Counted from the stretch's first letter, positions 7,573 through 17,848 are shown. The stretch is 64,000 nucleotides of DNA from Streptomyces sp. NBC_01445 (GCF_035918235.1 NZ_CP109485.1:3906001-3970000), one strand, 5' to 3'. Numbers and translations are program-made. Notes: a model not told the origin generated them from the sequence alone.

Positions 7573-9870
7573 GTGGCGAGCGCACCCGAGCAGGAGGCAC
7601 CACAGGATGCCCTGGTGGAACGGCCCGCGGGGCTTCCGCAGGCGCGCTCCGCACCCGGAAGGAAGGGCCGCCGCACGAGAGAGCGACCGCCGCCCGTCGA
7701 ACCGGTCTGGCCGGGCGCCCCCACCCCGCTGGGCGCGCGCTTCCGGGTCGGGCCCGACGGCACGGCGGGCACCAACTTCGCGCTCTGGGCGGGCGGTGCG
7801 GAGTCGGTCGACCTCTGTCTCTTCGACGAGGCGGGCCGCGAGCGGCGCGCCCCGCTGACCGAGCTGACGCACGAGATCTGGCACGGCTTCGTACCGGACG
7901 TGCTGCCGGGACAGCGGTACGGGTTCCGGGTGCACGGCCGCTGGGACCCGTGGACCGGCGCCCGCTGGAACCCGGCGAAGCTGCTCCTCGACCCGTACGC
8001 GCGCGCCGTGGACGGCGACTTCGGGCTGCCGCCGGAGGTCTACGGCCATGTGCGCGACTGGCCCGAGCAGCATGTGGCCGACACCGTGCGCGACGACCGG
8101 GACTCGGCGCCGTACGTCCCCAAGGGGGTGGTCGTCCACGACGACGCGCCCGACGACGAGTGGGCGGACGACCGCCGTCCGAAGACGCCGTGGGCGGACT
8201 CGGTGATCTACGAGCTGCATGTGAAGGGGTTCACCGAGCTGCATCCGGGGATCCCGGAGGAGCTGCGGGGGACGTACGCGGGGCTGGCGCATCCCGCGGC
8301 GGTGGAGCACCTGGTGAAGCTGGGGGTGACGGCGGTCGAGCTGCTTCCCGTGCACCAGTTCGCCCACGAGGACCACCTGCTGCGACGGGGGCTGCGCAAC
8401 TACTGGGGCTACAACTCGATCGGCTACTTCGCCCCGCACGCGGCGTACGCGGCGTCCGGGACGGGCGGGCAGCAGGTCGGCGAGTTCAGGCGGATGGTGC
8501 GGGCGCTGCACGAGGCCGGTATCGAGGTCATCCTCGACGTGGTCTACAACCACACGGCGGAGGCCGGCGAGCTCGGCCCGACGCTGTCCCTGAAGGGCAT
8601 CGACAACCGCGGCTACTACCGCCTCCAGGACGACGCGCGCCGGTACGCGGACTACACGGGCTGCGGCAACACCCTGCACGTCGTGCAGCCGCACGTGCTG
8701 CGCCTGCTCACCGACTCCCTGCGCTACTGGGTGACGGAGATGGGTGTGGACGGCTTCCGCTTCGACCTGGCGGCGGCGCTCGCCCGCTCGATGCACGACG
8801 TGGACATGCTGTCGCCGTTCCTCGCGGTGATCGCGCAGGACCCGGTCCTGCGGCGGGTGAAGCTGATCGCGGAGCCGTGGGACGTGGGCTCGGGCGGCTA
8901 CCAGGTCGGCGCCTTCCCGCCCCTGTGGACGGAGTGGAACGACCGCTACCGCAATGCCGTACGGGACTTCTGGCGCGGCGCCCTGCCCGATGTGCGTGAC
9001 CTGGGCTACCGGCTGTCCGGGTCGAGCGACCTGTACGCGTGGGGCGGGCGGCGCCCGTACGCGTCGGTCAACTTCGTCACCGCCCACGACGGGTTCACGT
9101 TGCGCGACCTGGTGTCGTACGGCCGCAAGCACAACGAGGCCAACGGCGAGGGCAATCGCGACGGCACCGATGACAACCGTGCCTGGAACTGCGGCGCGGA
9201 GGGTGAGACATCAAACGAGGACGTACTCGCCCTGCGCAGGCGGCAGTTGAGGAATCTGCTGACGACGCTGCTGCTGTCCACCGGGGTGCCGATGCTCGTC
9301 GCCGGTGACGAGCTGGGGCGCACGCAGCGCGGCAACAACAACGCTTACTGCCAGGACAACGAGATCAGCTGGGTGGACTGGTCGCTCCTCGAAGAGCCTG
9401 GCTGGCGGGCCCTGTTCGACCTCACCTCGCGGCTCATCGCGCTGCGGCACGCGCATCCGGTGCTGCGGCGGCGCGCGTTCTTCTCCGGGCGCGCGCACTC
9501 GGCGGACGGGCTGCGGGACCTCGCGTGGTTCACGGCCCGCGGCACGGAGATGACGGAGCGGGACTGGTACGCGCCGGCGGCGACGCTCGGGATGTACCTC
9601 TCCGGGCGCGACATCCCGGGTCGCGACGCGCTGGGCGCACCGGTGACGGACGACAGTTTCCTCGCGGTCCTGCACGCCGGGGACGGCCCGGAGAGCTATG
9701 TCCTGCCCGGCGAGCCGTGGGCACGTACGTACGAGGTCGTGGTGGACACGTCGCTGGAGGAGCAGGAGGACGCGCCGGCGGTGACGCACCCGGCGGGGGC
9801 GGTGATCACCGTGCCGGGGCGGACGGTGCTGCTGCTGCGGGTGCACCCCTCGGACAACGGGGAGGTGTAG
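7573..9870 (+). CDS. glgX: Glycogen debranching enzyme GlgX
   Basis: This 765-residue GH13 isoamylase-type enzyme cuts alpha-1,6 branches of glycogen after phosphorylase has trimmed them. The N-terminal CBM48 domain (about residues 45-140) is followed by the catalytic barrel. Catalytic residues are Asp398 ([11 protein letters not shown]), Glu434 (LIAEPWDVG) and Asp506 ([12 protein letters not shown]). The first 40 residues are a Pro/Arg-rich extension. GTG 7573 is preceded by GGGAGG. It stands alone, but GlgP, which produces its substrate, lies 13 kb away and the glgE operon 17 kb away. A strong bidirectional terminator follows immediately. Confidence 0.95.
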   Translation: MASAPEQEAPQDALVERPAGLPQARSAPGRKGRRTRERPPPVEPVWPGAPTPLGARFRVGPDGTAGTNFALWAGGAESVDLCLFDEAGRERRAPLTELTHEIWHGFVPDVLPGQRYGFRVHGRWDPWTGARWNPAKLLLDPYARAVDGDFGLPPEVYGHVRDWPEQHVADTVRDDRDSAPYVPKGVVVHDDAPDDEWADDRRPKTPWADSVIYELHVKGFTELHPGIPEELRGTYAGLAHPAAVEHLVKLGVTAVELLPVHQFAHEDHLLRRGLRNYWGYNSIGYFAPHAAYAASGTGGQQVGEFRRMVRALHEAGIEVILDVVYNHTAEAGELGPTLSLKGIDNRGYYRLQDDARRYADYTGCGNTLHVVQPHVLRLLTDSLRYWVTEMGVDGFRFDLAAALARSMHDVDMLSPFLAVIAQDPVLRRVKLIAEPWDVGSGGYQVGAFPPLWTEWNDRYRNAVRDFWRGALPDVRDLGYRLSGSSDLYAWGGRRPYASVNFVTAHDGFTLRDLVSYGRKHNEANGEGNRDGTDDNRAWNCGAEGETSNEDVLALRRRQLRNLLTTLLLSTGVPMLVAGDELGRTQRGNNNAYCQDNEISWVDWSLLEEPGWRALFDLTSRLIALRHAHPVLRRRAFFSGRAHSADGLRDLAWFTARGTEMTERDWYAPAATLGMYLSGRDIPGRDALGAPVTDDSFLAVLHAGDGPESYVLPGEPWARTYEVVVDTSLEEQEDAPAVTHPAGAVITVPGRTVLLLRVHPSDNGEV

Positions 9871-9879
9871 AGCCGCCAG

Positions 9880-9930
9880 GGGGTGTCCGGCGGATCGGGG
9901 TCGGACAGGTCACGATCCGCCGGACACCCC
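9880..9930. terminator. Bidirectional terminator between glgX and the response regulator
   Basis: Perfect 18-bp arms GGGGTGTCCGGCGGATCG (9880-9897) and CGATCCGCCGGACACCCC (9913-9930) surround a 15-base loop. It separates two convergent genes and its last base is in the stop codon of the minus-strand gene, so it can serve both. Confidence 0.85.
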
Positions 9931-10574
9931 TAGCCGAGGATCTTCCGGTCGTACGCCACGGCAACCGCCGCCGCGCGGTCCTTCACGCCCAACTTGCCGT
10001 AGACGTGGGTGAGGTGGGTCTTCACGGTCGCCTCGCTGATGAACAGGACGCGGGCGATCTCCTTGTTCGACGTCCCCTTGGCGACCAGGGCGAGGACCTC
10101 GCGCTCGCGGGCCGAGAGGGGTTCGTCGGCCGGGGCGGCCGGGGTGCGCACCGCGGTGACCAGGCGGGAGGCGACCGCCGGGGACAGCACGGTGCGGCCG
10201 TCGGCGGCGGCGCGTACGGCCGTGAACAGCTCCTCGCGCGGGGCGTCCTTGAGGAGGTAGCCGGTAGCGCCCGCCTCGATCGCTGGCAGCGTGTCCGAGT
10301 CCGTGTCGTACGTGGTGAGGACGAGGACGCGGGAGCGGGCGCCCCGGCGGGTGAGTTCCTTGATGGCGTCCACGCCGTTCCCGCCGGGCATGCGCAGGTC
10401 CATGAGGACGACATCCGGGTCGAGGCGGGCGGCGAGTCCCACGGCCTCGACGCCGTTCGACGCCTCGCCGAGGACCGTGAAGTCGTCGGCCGACTCGAAC
10501 ATGCCGCGCAGGCCGTCCCGTACGACGGGGTGGTCGTCGACGATCAGCAGAGAGATGACGGAGTCACTGGTCAT
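9930..10574 (-). CDS. NarL/LuxR-type response regulator
   Basis: A 214-residue regulator with an N-terminal receiver (acidic pocket DDH at 13-15, phospho-acceptor Asp59 in VVLMDLRMP, conserved Lys in YLLKDAP) and a C-terminal LuxR HTH (LSAREREVLALVAKGTSNKEIA ... TVKTHLTHVYGKL). It overlaps the stop of the upstream sensor kinase gene by 11 bp, so the two form a coupled two-component system. The two genes ahead in the same direction encode an ABC-2 exporter, the most likely regulatory target; this arrangement is usual for drug- or envelope-stress exporters. Confidence 0.93.
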   Translation of the reverse strand: MTSDSVISLLIVDDHPVVRDGLRGMFESADDFTVLGEASNGVEAVGLAARLDPDVVLMDLRMPGGNGVDAIKELTRRGARSRVLVLTTYDTDSDTLPAIEAGATGYLLKDAPREELFTAVRAAADGRTVLSPAVASRLVTAVRTPAAPADEPLSAREREVLALVAKGTSNKEIARVLFISEATVKTHLTHVYGKLGVKDRAAAVAVAYDRKILG

Positions 10575-11841
10575 GGCGCACCAACGGTACGCGAGCCGAG
10601 ACGGCCGTGCCGCCGCCCGGCTCGGACTCCACCGTCAGTGCGCCCGCGATGCGTTCGGCGCGGGCCCGCATCCCGTCGAGGCCGAAGCCGCCGGTGCCGG
10701 TGCGGGCGGGCAGCTCCAGGGGGTCGAAGCCGCGGCCGTCGTCGCGTACGTCGAGGGTGACCTCGCCCGCCATGTAGGAGAGCGTGACGCCGAGCCGTCC
10801 GGCGTGGGCGTGCCGGGCCGCGTTCGACAGGGCCTCCTCGGCGATGCGCAGGAGCGTCGCCTCGATCTCGTCGTGCAGCTGCTCCGTGGTGCCGGTGACG
10901 GTGAACTCGGCGCGTACGCCGGTGCGCCGGGACCACTCGGTGACGGTCTTCTTCAGCGCCTCGGACAGGGAGGCGTTCTCCAGGGCCGCCGGGGAGAGGT
11001 TGTGCACGGAGCGGCGGGCCTCGCCGAGGCTGTGCCGGGCGAGGTCGGCGGCGCGGTCGAGGTGCTGGCGGGCCTGTTCCGGGTCGGCGGTGCCCGCGAC
11101 GACCTGGAGCTGGGCGATGATCCCGGTCAGACCCTGCGCGATGGTGTCGTGGATCTCGGCGGCGAGCCGGCGGCGCTCGTCGGCGACGCCCGCTTCCCTT
11201 GCCTGGACGAGGAGTTGGGTGTGCAGGGCGGCGTTCTCGCCCATGGCGTCCTGGAGGGCCTTGTTCGTGCGCTCCAGTTCGGCGATGGTCTCGGCCTGGA
11301 CGCGGTTGCGCTCCTCCTCCTTGACGTTGATGTGCATCATGACGGAGACCAGACCCATGTTCACGGCGAGCAGCGCACCGAAGACGGCCCAGGTGAGCGG
11401 GCCCTTCGGCGGGAACCCGCCGGCCTCGGAGCCGGCCATGACGACGGCCGTGGCGAACAGCCCGGTGCGCACGAACCGGCGCGGCAGCAGCCGGTCGGCG
11501 CTGAAGTAGCCGATGACGGCGTAGAACACGAAGAACGGGTTGAGCCAGGCCAGGACGAAGGCGATGGCCCAGCGCACCGTGTAGTAGCCGGCGCCCGTCG
11601 CGGAGGGGCCGGGGTGGCGCAGCGCCCGCCTGCCCCACACGCTCTCCAGGAGCAGGGCCGCCGCGACGAGGCCGCCGGCGAGATACCACTGGAACCGCTC
11701 CCGGCCCATGCCGGCGATGTCCGACGTCGCAAGGACCAGGGGGATGCTGAAGGCCAGCAGGGCGTAGGGGCCGTAGCGGTGGAAAGCAGCCCACCGCTGC
11801 CGGATGGTGGTGTCCATCGCACCTGTGCCTTGCATCTCCAT
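10564..11841 (-). CDS. Sensor histidine kinase (HisKA_3 type)
   Basis: The 425-residue kinase has four to five hydrophobic segments between residues 25 and 170, a coiled-coil linker (KEEERNRVQAETIAELERTNKALQ), a HisKA_3 dimerisation domain with His231 in RRRLAAEIHDTIAQGL, and a HATPase domain (NAARHA N-box, DVRDDGRGFDP and GGFGLDGMRARA). There is no large extracytoplasmic domain, so it probably senses the membrane or works with the adjacent exporter, as LiaS/DesK-like kinases do. ATG 11841 has GGAG nearby; ATG 11817 is an alternative. It follows the ABC permease gene after a 35-bp gap. Confidence 0.9.
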   Translation of the reverse strand: MEMQGTGAMDTTIRQRWAAFHRYGPYALLAFSIPLVLATSDIAGMGRERFQWYLAGGLVAAALLLESVWGRRALRHPGPSATGAGYYTVRWAIAFVLAWLNPFFVFYAVIGYFSADRLLPRRFVRTGLFATAVVMAGSEAGGFPPKGPLTWAVFGALLAVNMGLVSVMMHINVKEEERNRVQAETIAELERTNKALQDAMGENAALHTQLLVQAREAGVADERRRLAAEIHDTIAQGLTGIIAQLQVVAGTADPEQARQHLDRAADLARHSLGEARRSVHNLSPAALENASLSEALKKTVTEWSRRTGVRAEFTVTGTTEQLHDEIEATLLRIAEEALSNAARHAHAGRLGVTLSYMAGEVTLDVRDDGRGFDPLELPARTGTGGFGLDGMRARAERIAGALTVESEPGGGTAVSARVPLVRHDQ

Positions 11842-11876
11842 GGCTCCAGTCTGCACGGGCCGGATTCCGCACACGC

Positions 11877-12650
11877 TCACTCCCAGCGGAACCAGCGCGC
11901 GGACGCAGCGGTCAGGACCACGGCCCACGCGGCGAGCACGGCCAGGTGGGACCAGGACGGCCAGTCACCGGCCGCGGCCTGGTTCATGGCCTGGGCCGCG
12001 GCGCCGAACGGCGTGAGCTCGACGACGTTCGCCAGAGCCGTCGGCATCGACTGCACCGGCAGCCACACCCCGGCGCAGAACATGCTCGGGAAGAACACGG
12101 TGGAGCCGATGGCGCTCGCGACCTTCGCGGTGCGGGCGCGGGCGGAGACCAGCGCGCCGAGCGACAGAGCGACGACGACGGACAGCAGCAGGGCGAGCAG
12201 ATACCCGAAGGCCTGCTGCGGCAGCTTCACGTCGAACGCGAGCCGCCCGATGGCGAGCGAGAGCAGCGACGAGGTGAGCGCGGCGACGCCGTGGATGGTC
12301 ATCTGCGCGCCGAGCAGCGCGGGCGGCTGCACCGGCGTGGTCGACATGCGGCGCAGGATGCCGCGCTCCCGGTAGCCGGCGATGACCGGCGCCATCGCCT
12401 GCAGACCCGCGACGATCATCGGGAGCAGCACGGTGATGGGGACGTAGGCATCGATGAGGCGCAGACCGGCCGGGCCCGAGTCGGCCTCCCGGAACGCGGG
12501 GATGGAGCCGAGGATCACGAGCAGGGCCGGCGGGAAGACCATGACCCCGAAGAGGCTGCCGGGTTCGCGCAGGAAGAGGCGGACCTCGCTCCTGAGGACG
12601 GCGGAGTTGGCGCCGCGGCCACGGACAAGGGTGGCGGTGGTGGTGCTCAT
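11877..12650 (-). CDS. ABC-2 type exporter permease
   Basis: A 257-residue integral membrane protein with six predicted helices and the ABC-2 signature region near YRERGILRRMSTTPVQPPALLGAQ. It is the membrane half of a drug- or lipid-export pump of the DrrB/ABC-2 family. Its ATG overlaps the stop codon of the ATPase gene (ATGA), so the subunits are made in step. Substrate is not predictable from sequence; the linked kinase and regulator suggest induction by a membrane-active compound. Confidence 0.9.
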   Translation of the reverse strand: MSTTTATLVRGRGANSAVLRSEVRLFLREPGSLFGVMVFPPALLVILGSIPAFREADSGPAGLRLIDAYVPITVLLPMIVAGLQAMAPVIAGYRERGILRRMSTTPVQPPALLGAQMTIHGVAALTSSLLSLAIGRLAFDVKLPQQAFGYLLALLLSVVVALSLGALVSARARTAKVASAIGSTVFFPSMFCAGVWLPVQSMPTALANVVELTPFGAAAQAMNQAAAGDWPSWSHLAVLAAWAVVLTAASARWFRWE

Positions 12651-13585
12651 GACTGGGTGGCTCCCGTCAGATCCAGGAACGCGTCGTCCAACGTGGCGTC
12701 GGACACGCGGAGTTGGTGGGCCGTGATGTGGTGGCGGGCGAGCAGCGTGATGACGGCGTTGACTGTCTCGTCGGTGCCGTTCAGGGTGACGCGGCCGTCC
12801 CGGTGCTCCACGGACACGAGCGCGGGCAGGCCCCGCAGCGCCTCGTCGTCGAGGGGCGCGGACGGGGTGAACGACATGACGGTGGACGCCGCGGCCCGGC
12901 TGATGAGGCCCGCCGGGGTGTCGAGCGCGGCGATCCGGCCCTTGTCGATCACGGCGATCCGGTCGCAGAGGCGCTGTGCCTCCTCCATGAAGTGCGTGAC
13001 GAGCAGCACGGTGACGCCGCTGTCGCGGACGTCCTCGATGAGCTGCCAGGTGTCGCGGCGGGCGCGCGGGTCGAGGCCGGTGGTCAGCTCGTCGAGGACG
13101 ACGACCCGGGGGTTCCCGATCAGCGCGAGCGCGATGAACAGGCGCTGTTTCTGGCCGCCGCTGAGCTTCGCGAACCGGGTGCCGAGCTTGTCCGTGAGGC
13201 GCAGGCGCTCGGCCAGGGGCCGCCAGTCGGCCGGGTTCGGGTAGAACGCCGCGTACAGTTCGAGCGCCTCGCGGACGGTGAGCTTCGCCTGGAGTTCGCT
13301 CTCCTGGAGCTGGGCGCCCAGGATTTCGGTGACGCGGTCGTGGTCGGCGACGGGGTCGAGGCCCGCGACGCGGACGCGGCCGGCGTCGGGGACGCGCAGC
13401 CCCTCGATGCACTCGACCGCGGTCGTCTTGCCTGCGCCGTTCGGGCCGAGGATGCCGAAGATCTCGCCCTCCCCGACGGTGAACGAGAGGTCGTCGACGA
13501 CGGCCCGCCCGGCGTAGACCTTGCGGAGCCCGGCGACCTCGATCAGGGGCCTGTCGCCCCGTGCTGCGCTGTGTGTCGTCGTCAT
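12647..13585 (-). CDS. ABC-2 exporter ATP-binding protein
   Basis: The 312-residue ATPase has Walker A GPNGAGKTT, signature LSGGQKQRL, Walker B VVVLDELTTGLDP and the switch histidine (LLVTHFMEEAQRL), all intact. The C-terminal 80 residues form the DrrA-type regulatory tail. ATG 13585 has GGAG at proper spacing; longer frames reach into the intergenic region. It is the first gene of the minus-strand operon ATPase-permease-kinase-regulator and diverges from the heterodimeric exporter at 13760, so about 175 bp hold both promoters. Confidence 0.93.
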   Translation of the reverse strand: MTTTHSAARGDRPLIEVAGLRKVYAGRAVVDDLSFTVGEGEIFGILGPNGAGKTTAVECIEGLRVPDAGRVRVAGLDPVADHDRVTEILGAQLQESELQAKLTVREALELYAAFYPNPADWRPLAERLRLTDKLGTRFAKLSGGQKQRLFIALALIGNPRVVVLDELTTGLDPRARRDTWQLIEDVRDSGVTVLLVTHFMEEAQRLCDRIAVIDKGRIAALDTPAGLISRAAASTVMSFTPSAPLDDEALRGLPALVSVEHRDGRVTLNGTDETVNAVITLLARHHITAHQLRVSDATLDDAFLDLTGATQS

Positions 13586-13759
13586 GCTCCGAGAATCCCG
13601 GAGCGGGGCGCTCGCGGGCATCGCCCATCGCGCTCGAAAGGGCATCAGCCGATCGGTTGATACGGCGCTACGACCTCTGCCGGGCGAGCCGTGGCGCGAG
13701 GGCGGGATCGCCGGAAACCCGGTGGGCGTTGTCAGTGCCGATCCGTAGTCTCACTCCTG

Positions 13760-15640
13760 ATGCCCACTACACATGCACCGGCCACGGACCCCGACCAACT
13801 CGCCCCGGCGGCGGAGCAGTCCGCTGTGCGCACGCTGCTGCGCCTGTGGCCGTACGTACAGCCGGTGCGGGCGCGCTGGGGCGGGGCCGCGGTGGTCGCC
13901 GTGGTCGCCTCCTGTCTGTCACTCGTCTTCCCCATCGTCCTGAAGTGGATCGTGGACGGGCCGGTCACGGACCACGACCCGGGCGGGGTGTGGCTGGGCG
14001 CGGGCATGCTGCTGGCGCTCGGGGTCGCCGAGGCGCTGCTCTTCGGGCTGAGACGGTGGCTGGTGGCGCGGCCGCTGGCGAGCGTCGAGGCGGCCATGCG
14101 GGCGGATCTCTACCGGCATCTGCAGCGGCTGCCCGTCGCGTTCCACGACCGGTGGGCCTCGGGGCAGCTGCTGTCCCGGGGGACGACCGACCTCATGGTC
14201 GTACGGATGTTCCTGGCCTTTCCGCTGACGTTCCTGATCGTCAACGGCGTGACGATCTCCGCCGGGTTCGTGCTGCTCGTCGCTCAGGACTGGGGGCTCG
14301 GACTCGTCCTGCTCGCGCCCGCGCTGCCGCTGATGGTGCTCTGCTACCGCTTCGAGTCGAAGTACGCGTCGGCCGCGCGCCGCGCCCAGGACCAGGTCGG
14401 TGATCTGACCACCGTGGTCGAGGAGTCCGTGCTCGGGATCCGGATCATCAAGGGGTTCGGCCGGCATCGCAGCCAGGCGCGGGCCTTCCGTGATCTGTCG
14501 CGCACGCTGCGCGGGACCGAGCTGGCCAAGGCGCGGCTGCTCGCGGGGATCCTCGGGGTGATCACGCTGCTGCCGGAGGTGGCGCTCGGGGCGGCACTGG
14601 TGCTCGGCTCCGTGCAGGTCGCGGACGGGAAGCTGTCCGCGGGGACGCTCGTGGCCTTCCTGTCGACGGCGCTCGCCCTGCGCTGGCCGATCGACTCGAT
14701 CGGGTTCCTGCTCGCCATGAGCCAGGAGGCGGCGACGGCGACCCGGCGGTTCTTCGAGGTGATGGACGAGCCGGAGGAGAGCGAAGACGTGCCGGCTGCG
14801 GGCGGCCCCGTCGAGGACGGGGCGGGCGGTGCGGGCGGGCTGCGGTTCGAGGGGGTCCGCTTCCGCTATCCGGACGCCCCCGACGGGTCCGAGCCCGTCC
14901 TGGAGCGCATCGATCTGCAGGTGCGGTCCGGGGAGACCATGGCGCTCGTCGGGGCGACCGGCAGCGGCAAGACGACCCTGACCGCGCTGGTGCCCCGCCT
15001 GCACGAGCTCACCGGCGGGCGGATCACGCTCGACGGGCGGGACATCGCGTCGATGGAGCGCGAGGAGCTGCGCACCCTCGTCTCGGTGGCCTTCGAGGAA
15101 CCCACCCTGTTCTCGGCGTCCGTCGCGGAGAACGTGCTGATGGGCGCGGGCGAAGCGGACGTCTCGAAGCTCGACCGGGCGCTCGGCGTCGCGCAGGCCG
15201 GATTCGTGAAGTCGCTGCCGGACGGCGCCGGTACGCAGGTCGGCGAGCAGGGGCTCAGCCTCTCCGGCGGGCAGCGGCAGCGGCTCGCGCTCGCCCGCGC
15301 GGTCGTGGGGAGCCCGCGCTTCCTCGTGCTCGACGACCCGCTGTCCGCGCTCGACGTGCACACGGAGGCGCTGGTGGAGGCGGCCCTGCGGGAAGTGCTC
15401 GCCGCGAGCACGGCGCTCGTCGTCGCGCACCGGCCGTCGACGGTGCTGCTCGCCGACCGCGTCGCGCTCCTGTCGGACGGCCGGATCACCGCCGTGGGCA
15501 CGCACCAGGAGCTGCTGCGCGCGAACGCCGAGTACCGGCACCTCATGTCGGGAGCGGACCCGGAGACCGAAGAGGACCGGGAGATCGACGACGACCCGGA
15601 GAGCGACGAGGACGGGCCAGAGGGGAAGGGCACGCGATGA
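13760..15640 (+). CDS. Heterodimeric ABC exporter subunit with degenerate Walker B
   Basis: A 626-residue half-transporter: six-helix ABC exporter domain (about residues 35-330) and nucleotide-binding domain. Walker A is GATGSGKTT (from 398) and the signature is canonical LSGGQRQRL (501-509). Walker B reads FLVLDDPLSALD, so the catalytic Glu is replaced by Asp526. That pattern marks the non-hydrolysing site in heterodimers such as TM287/288 and BmrCD. The start is chosen at ATG 13760; no strong ribosome binding site is seen. The C-terminal tail is acidic (EDREIDDDPESDEDG). The partner gene follows with an ATGA overlap. Confidence 0.92.
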   Translation: MPTTHAPATDPDQLAPAAEQSAVRTLLRLWPYVQPVRARWGGAAVVAVVASCLSLVFPIVLKWIVDGPVTDHDPGGVWLGAGMLLALGVAEALLFGLRRWLVARPLASVEAAMRADLYRHLQRLPVAFHDRWASGQLLSRGTTDLMVVRMFLAFPLTFLIVNGVTISAGFVLLVAQDWGLGLVLLAPALPLMVLCYRFESKYASAARRAQDQVGDLTTVVEESVLGIRIIKGFGRHRSQARAFRDLSRTLRGTELAKARLLAGILGVITLLPEVALGAALVLGSVQVADGKLSAGTLVAFLSTALALRWPIDSIGFLLAMSQEAATATRRFFEVMDEPEESEDVPAAGGPVEDGAGGAGGLRFEGVRFRYPDAPDGSEPVLERIDLQVRSGETMALVGATGSGKTTLTALVPRLHELTGGRITLDGRDIASMEREELRTLVSVAFEEPTLFSASVAENVLMGAGEADVSKLDRALGVAQAGFVKSLPDGAGTQVGEQGLSLSGGQRQRLALARAVVGSPRFLVLDDPLSALDVHTEALVEAALREVLAASTALVVAHRPSTVLLADRVALLSDGRITAVGTHQELLRANAEYRHLMSGADPETEEDREIDDDPESDEDGPEGKGTR

Positions 15641-17511
15641 CCACGACGACCAAGCCGGACCGTACGCCGCAGGATCCGGCCGCCGAGGACGGCGAGGAAC
15701 TGCGGCTCCCCTCCCCCGGGGACCCGTTCGACCAGGACGACCTGCCCACCCCCAAGGGCGCGACCGGCGCGCTCCTGCGCTCCCTGCTCGCGCCGAGCCG
15801 GCGCACGGTGTGGCTGGCCGTGCTGTGTCTGCTGGTCCAGCAGGCCGCCGTGCAGGCGGGGCCGCTCCTCGTCGCGTACGCCATCGACAGCGCGGTGCCC
15901 GCCTTCCGCGCGAGCGACCACGGCCCGCTGATCGCGGTGGCGGTCGGCTATCTCCTGGCGGCGTGCTGCTCCAGCCTCTTCCAGTTCGCGTTCGTGCAGG
16001 TGTCGGCGCGGGTGAACCAGAACGTGCTGCTCGACCTGCGCGGCCGCATCTTCCGGCACGCGCAGGCCCTCAGCGTCGACTTCCACGACCGCTACACATC
16101 CGGGCGGCTCATCTCCCGGGCGACGACGGATGTCGAGTCCCTGCGCGAGCTGCTCTCCGAAGGGCTCCAGGAACTCATCAACATCATCCTGGCGTCCGTG
16201 TACATCACGGCCATGCTGCTCTGGCTCGACGTCGGCATCGGCACCGTGGCCGCCCTGTCGTTCCTGCCGCTCGCCGTACTGATCCAGCAGTACCGGCGGC
16301 GCGCGGCCCGGGTGTACGCGGAGCGGTCCTCCGCGATCGCGCGCGTCATCGTGAAATTCGCCGAGACGATGAACGGGATCAGGCCGGTGCGCGCCTTCCG
16401 CCGGGAGCGCGCCAACGACGCGGACTTCGCCGGGCTGAACCACCGCCACGAGCGGGTCAACGGTGACGCGCTGCTCGAAATGGCGCGCTACGTGATCGGC
16501 TCCCGCCTCCTCGCGAACACCGCGGTGGCCGGAATGGTCCTGTGGGGCGCCTACCGCGTCGCCGACGGCACGCTCGAACTGGGCGTCCTGGCGGCCGCCG
16601 TGCTGTTCATCCGCCGCCTGTACGACCCCATCGACCGGCTCGCGATGTTCCTCAACTCCTATGAGTCCGCGGCCGCTTCACTCCGCAAGATCGCCGGTCT
16701 GCTGCACCAGACGCCGACCGTGCCGGAGCCGTCGTCGCCGCGCGGGCTGCCCGAGCTCGCCGGCGACCGCCCGGGCCGCGAGGTCGTCTTCGACCAGGTC
16801 TCGTTCGGCTACCGCACCGGCGGCGAGGTGCTCCCCCGCTTCGATCTCACGCTGCCCGCGGGACAGACGGTCGCCGTCGTCGGCTCGACGGGCGCCGGGA
16901 AGTCGACGCTCGCCAAGCTCCTGGCCCGCTTCTACGACCCCTCGGCGGGCCGGGTCCTGCTCGACGGCGTCGACCTGCGCGACCTCGGCACGGCCGAGCT
17001 GCGGCGGGGTGTCGTGATGGTGACGCAGGAGGCGTTCCTGTTCTCCGGCACGGTCGCCGAGAACATCGCGATCGGGCGGCCCGAGGCCGGCCGCGAGGAG
17101 ATCGAGCGCGCGGCGAAGGCGATCGGCGCACACGACTTCATCACGGCGCTCCCGGACGGCTACGACACGGATGTGCGCAAACGCGGGGGTCGAATTTCGG
17201 CCGGGCAGCGGCAGTTGGTGGCATTCGCACGCGCGCTGCTCGCCGACCCGGCGGTCCTGATCCTCGACGAGGCGACGAGCTCCCTTGACATCCCCGGCGA
17301 GCGGGCGGTGCAGCGCGCGATGCACACGGTGCTGCGCGGCCGTACCGCGGTCGTCATCGCGCACCGGCTGTCGACGGTGGAGATCGCCGACCGCGTTCTG
17401 GTCATGGAACACGGGCGGATCGCCGAGGACGGCACACCGGACCAACTGATCTGCGGTACAGGAGCGTTCGCGGATCTGCATCGTGCCTGGCGGGAGAGCG
17501 TGGTCGGCTGA
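15637..17511 (+). CDS. Heterodimeric ABC exporter subunit with canonical Walker B
   Basis: A 624-residue partner half-transporter. Walker A is GSTGAGKST and Walker B is VLILDEATSSLD with catalytic Glu545, but the signature is degenerate (ISAGQRQ, 520-526). Together with the preceding subunit this gives one consensus ATP site (Walker motifs here plus LSGGQ of the partner) and one degenerate site (Walker Asp of the partner plus ISAGQ here). Translation is coupled through an ATGA overlap, with GGGGAAGGG upstream. Such exporters move drugs, lipids or peptides; the substrate is unknown and no biosynthetic genes are near. Confidence 0.93.
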   Translation: MTTTTKPDRTPQDPAAEDGEELRLPSPGDPFDQDDLPTPKGATGALLRSLLAPSRRTVWLAVLCLLVQQAAVQAGPLLVAYAIDSAVPAFRASDHGPLIAVAVGYLLAACCSSLFQFAFVQVSARVNQNVLLDLRGRIFRHAQALSVDFHDRYTSGRLISRATTDVESLRELLSEGLQELINIILASVYITAMLLWLDVGIGTVAALSFLPLAVLIQQYRRRAARVYAERSSAIARVIVKFAETMNGIRPVRAFRRERANDADFAGLNHRHERVNGDALLEMARYVIGSRLLANTAVAGMVLWGAYRVADGTLELGVLAAAVLFIRRLYDPIDRLAMFLNSYESAAASLRKIAGLLHQTPTVPEPSSPRGLPELAGDRPGREVVFDQVSFGYRTGGEVLPRFDLTLPAGQTVAVVGSTGAGKSTLAKLLARFYDPSAGRVLLDGVDLRDLGTAELRRGVVMVTQEAFLFSGTVAENIAIGRPEAGREEIERAAKAIGAHDFITALPDGYDTDVRKRGGRISAGQRQLVAFARALLADPAVLILDEATSSLDIPGERAVQRAMHTVLRGRTAVVIAHRLSTVEIADRVLVMEHGRIAEDGTPDQLICGTGAFADLHRAWRESVVG

Positions 17512-17848
17512 GCCTCGGACCGGACGCGACCCCTCCGCGCCCGGGCAACCGCTCCGTATATCGAACGTGAACATCCGGGCAACGAACCATTTCCGGCCAA
17601 CCTAATGACGCGCTCCTGACAGACAACGCTCTCTGCTGCCACTCTTCCCTCGGCCTCGCACAGCTGTCCCACAGCCGAACTGGCGCGGCCCGTTCGTGAA
17701 CTGCAGCACGACCTGTTGTGCCCAGATGTGCCCAGTTGTGCTGAGTTTCGCCCTGTTCTGCCTTGTTCTGCCTTGTTCTGCCCGGACGGTCATTCGCCGT
17801 CCGGTCTTCCCTGGCCGTGCGATCCGCGGCCCGCAGAAGGAGTCAGCC
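17512..17848 (+). other. Upstream region of the first metalloprotease gene
   Basis: No gene is supported. It holds the motif shared with the second metalloprotease promoter (17589-17621), then a low-complexity stretch in which GTGCCCAG and TTGTTCTGCC units repeat in tandem (17718-17781), and a good ribosome binding site AGAAGGAGT at 17835. Confidence 0.5.
17589..17621 (+). promoter_or_regulatory. Conserved motif upstream of the first M4 protease gene
   Basis: ATTTCCGGCCAACCT, nine bases, then CTCCTGACA. The same two blocks with an eight-base gap occur upstream of the second protease gene (20055-20086), while the DNA around them differs. On the reverse strand the first block reads TGGCCGGAAA, 9 of 10 positions of the AdpA consensus TGGCSNGWWY (consensus from memory). 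AdpA controls secreted proteases in other streptomycetes, so an AdpA-type activator site is plausible but not shown. Confidence 0.5.
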
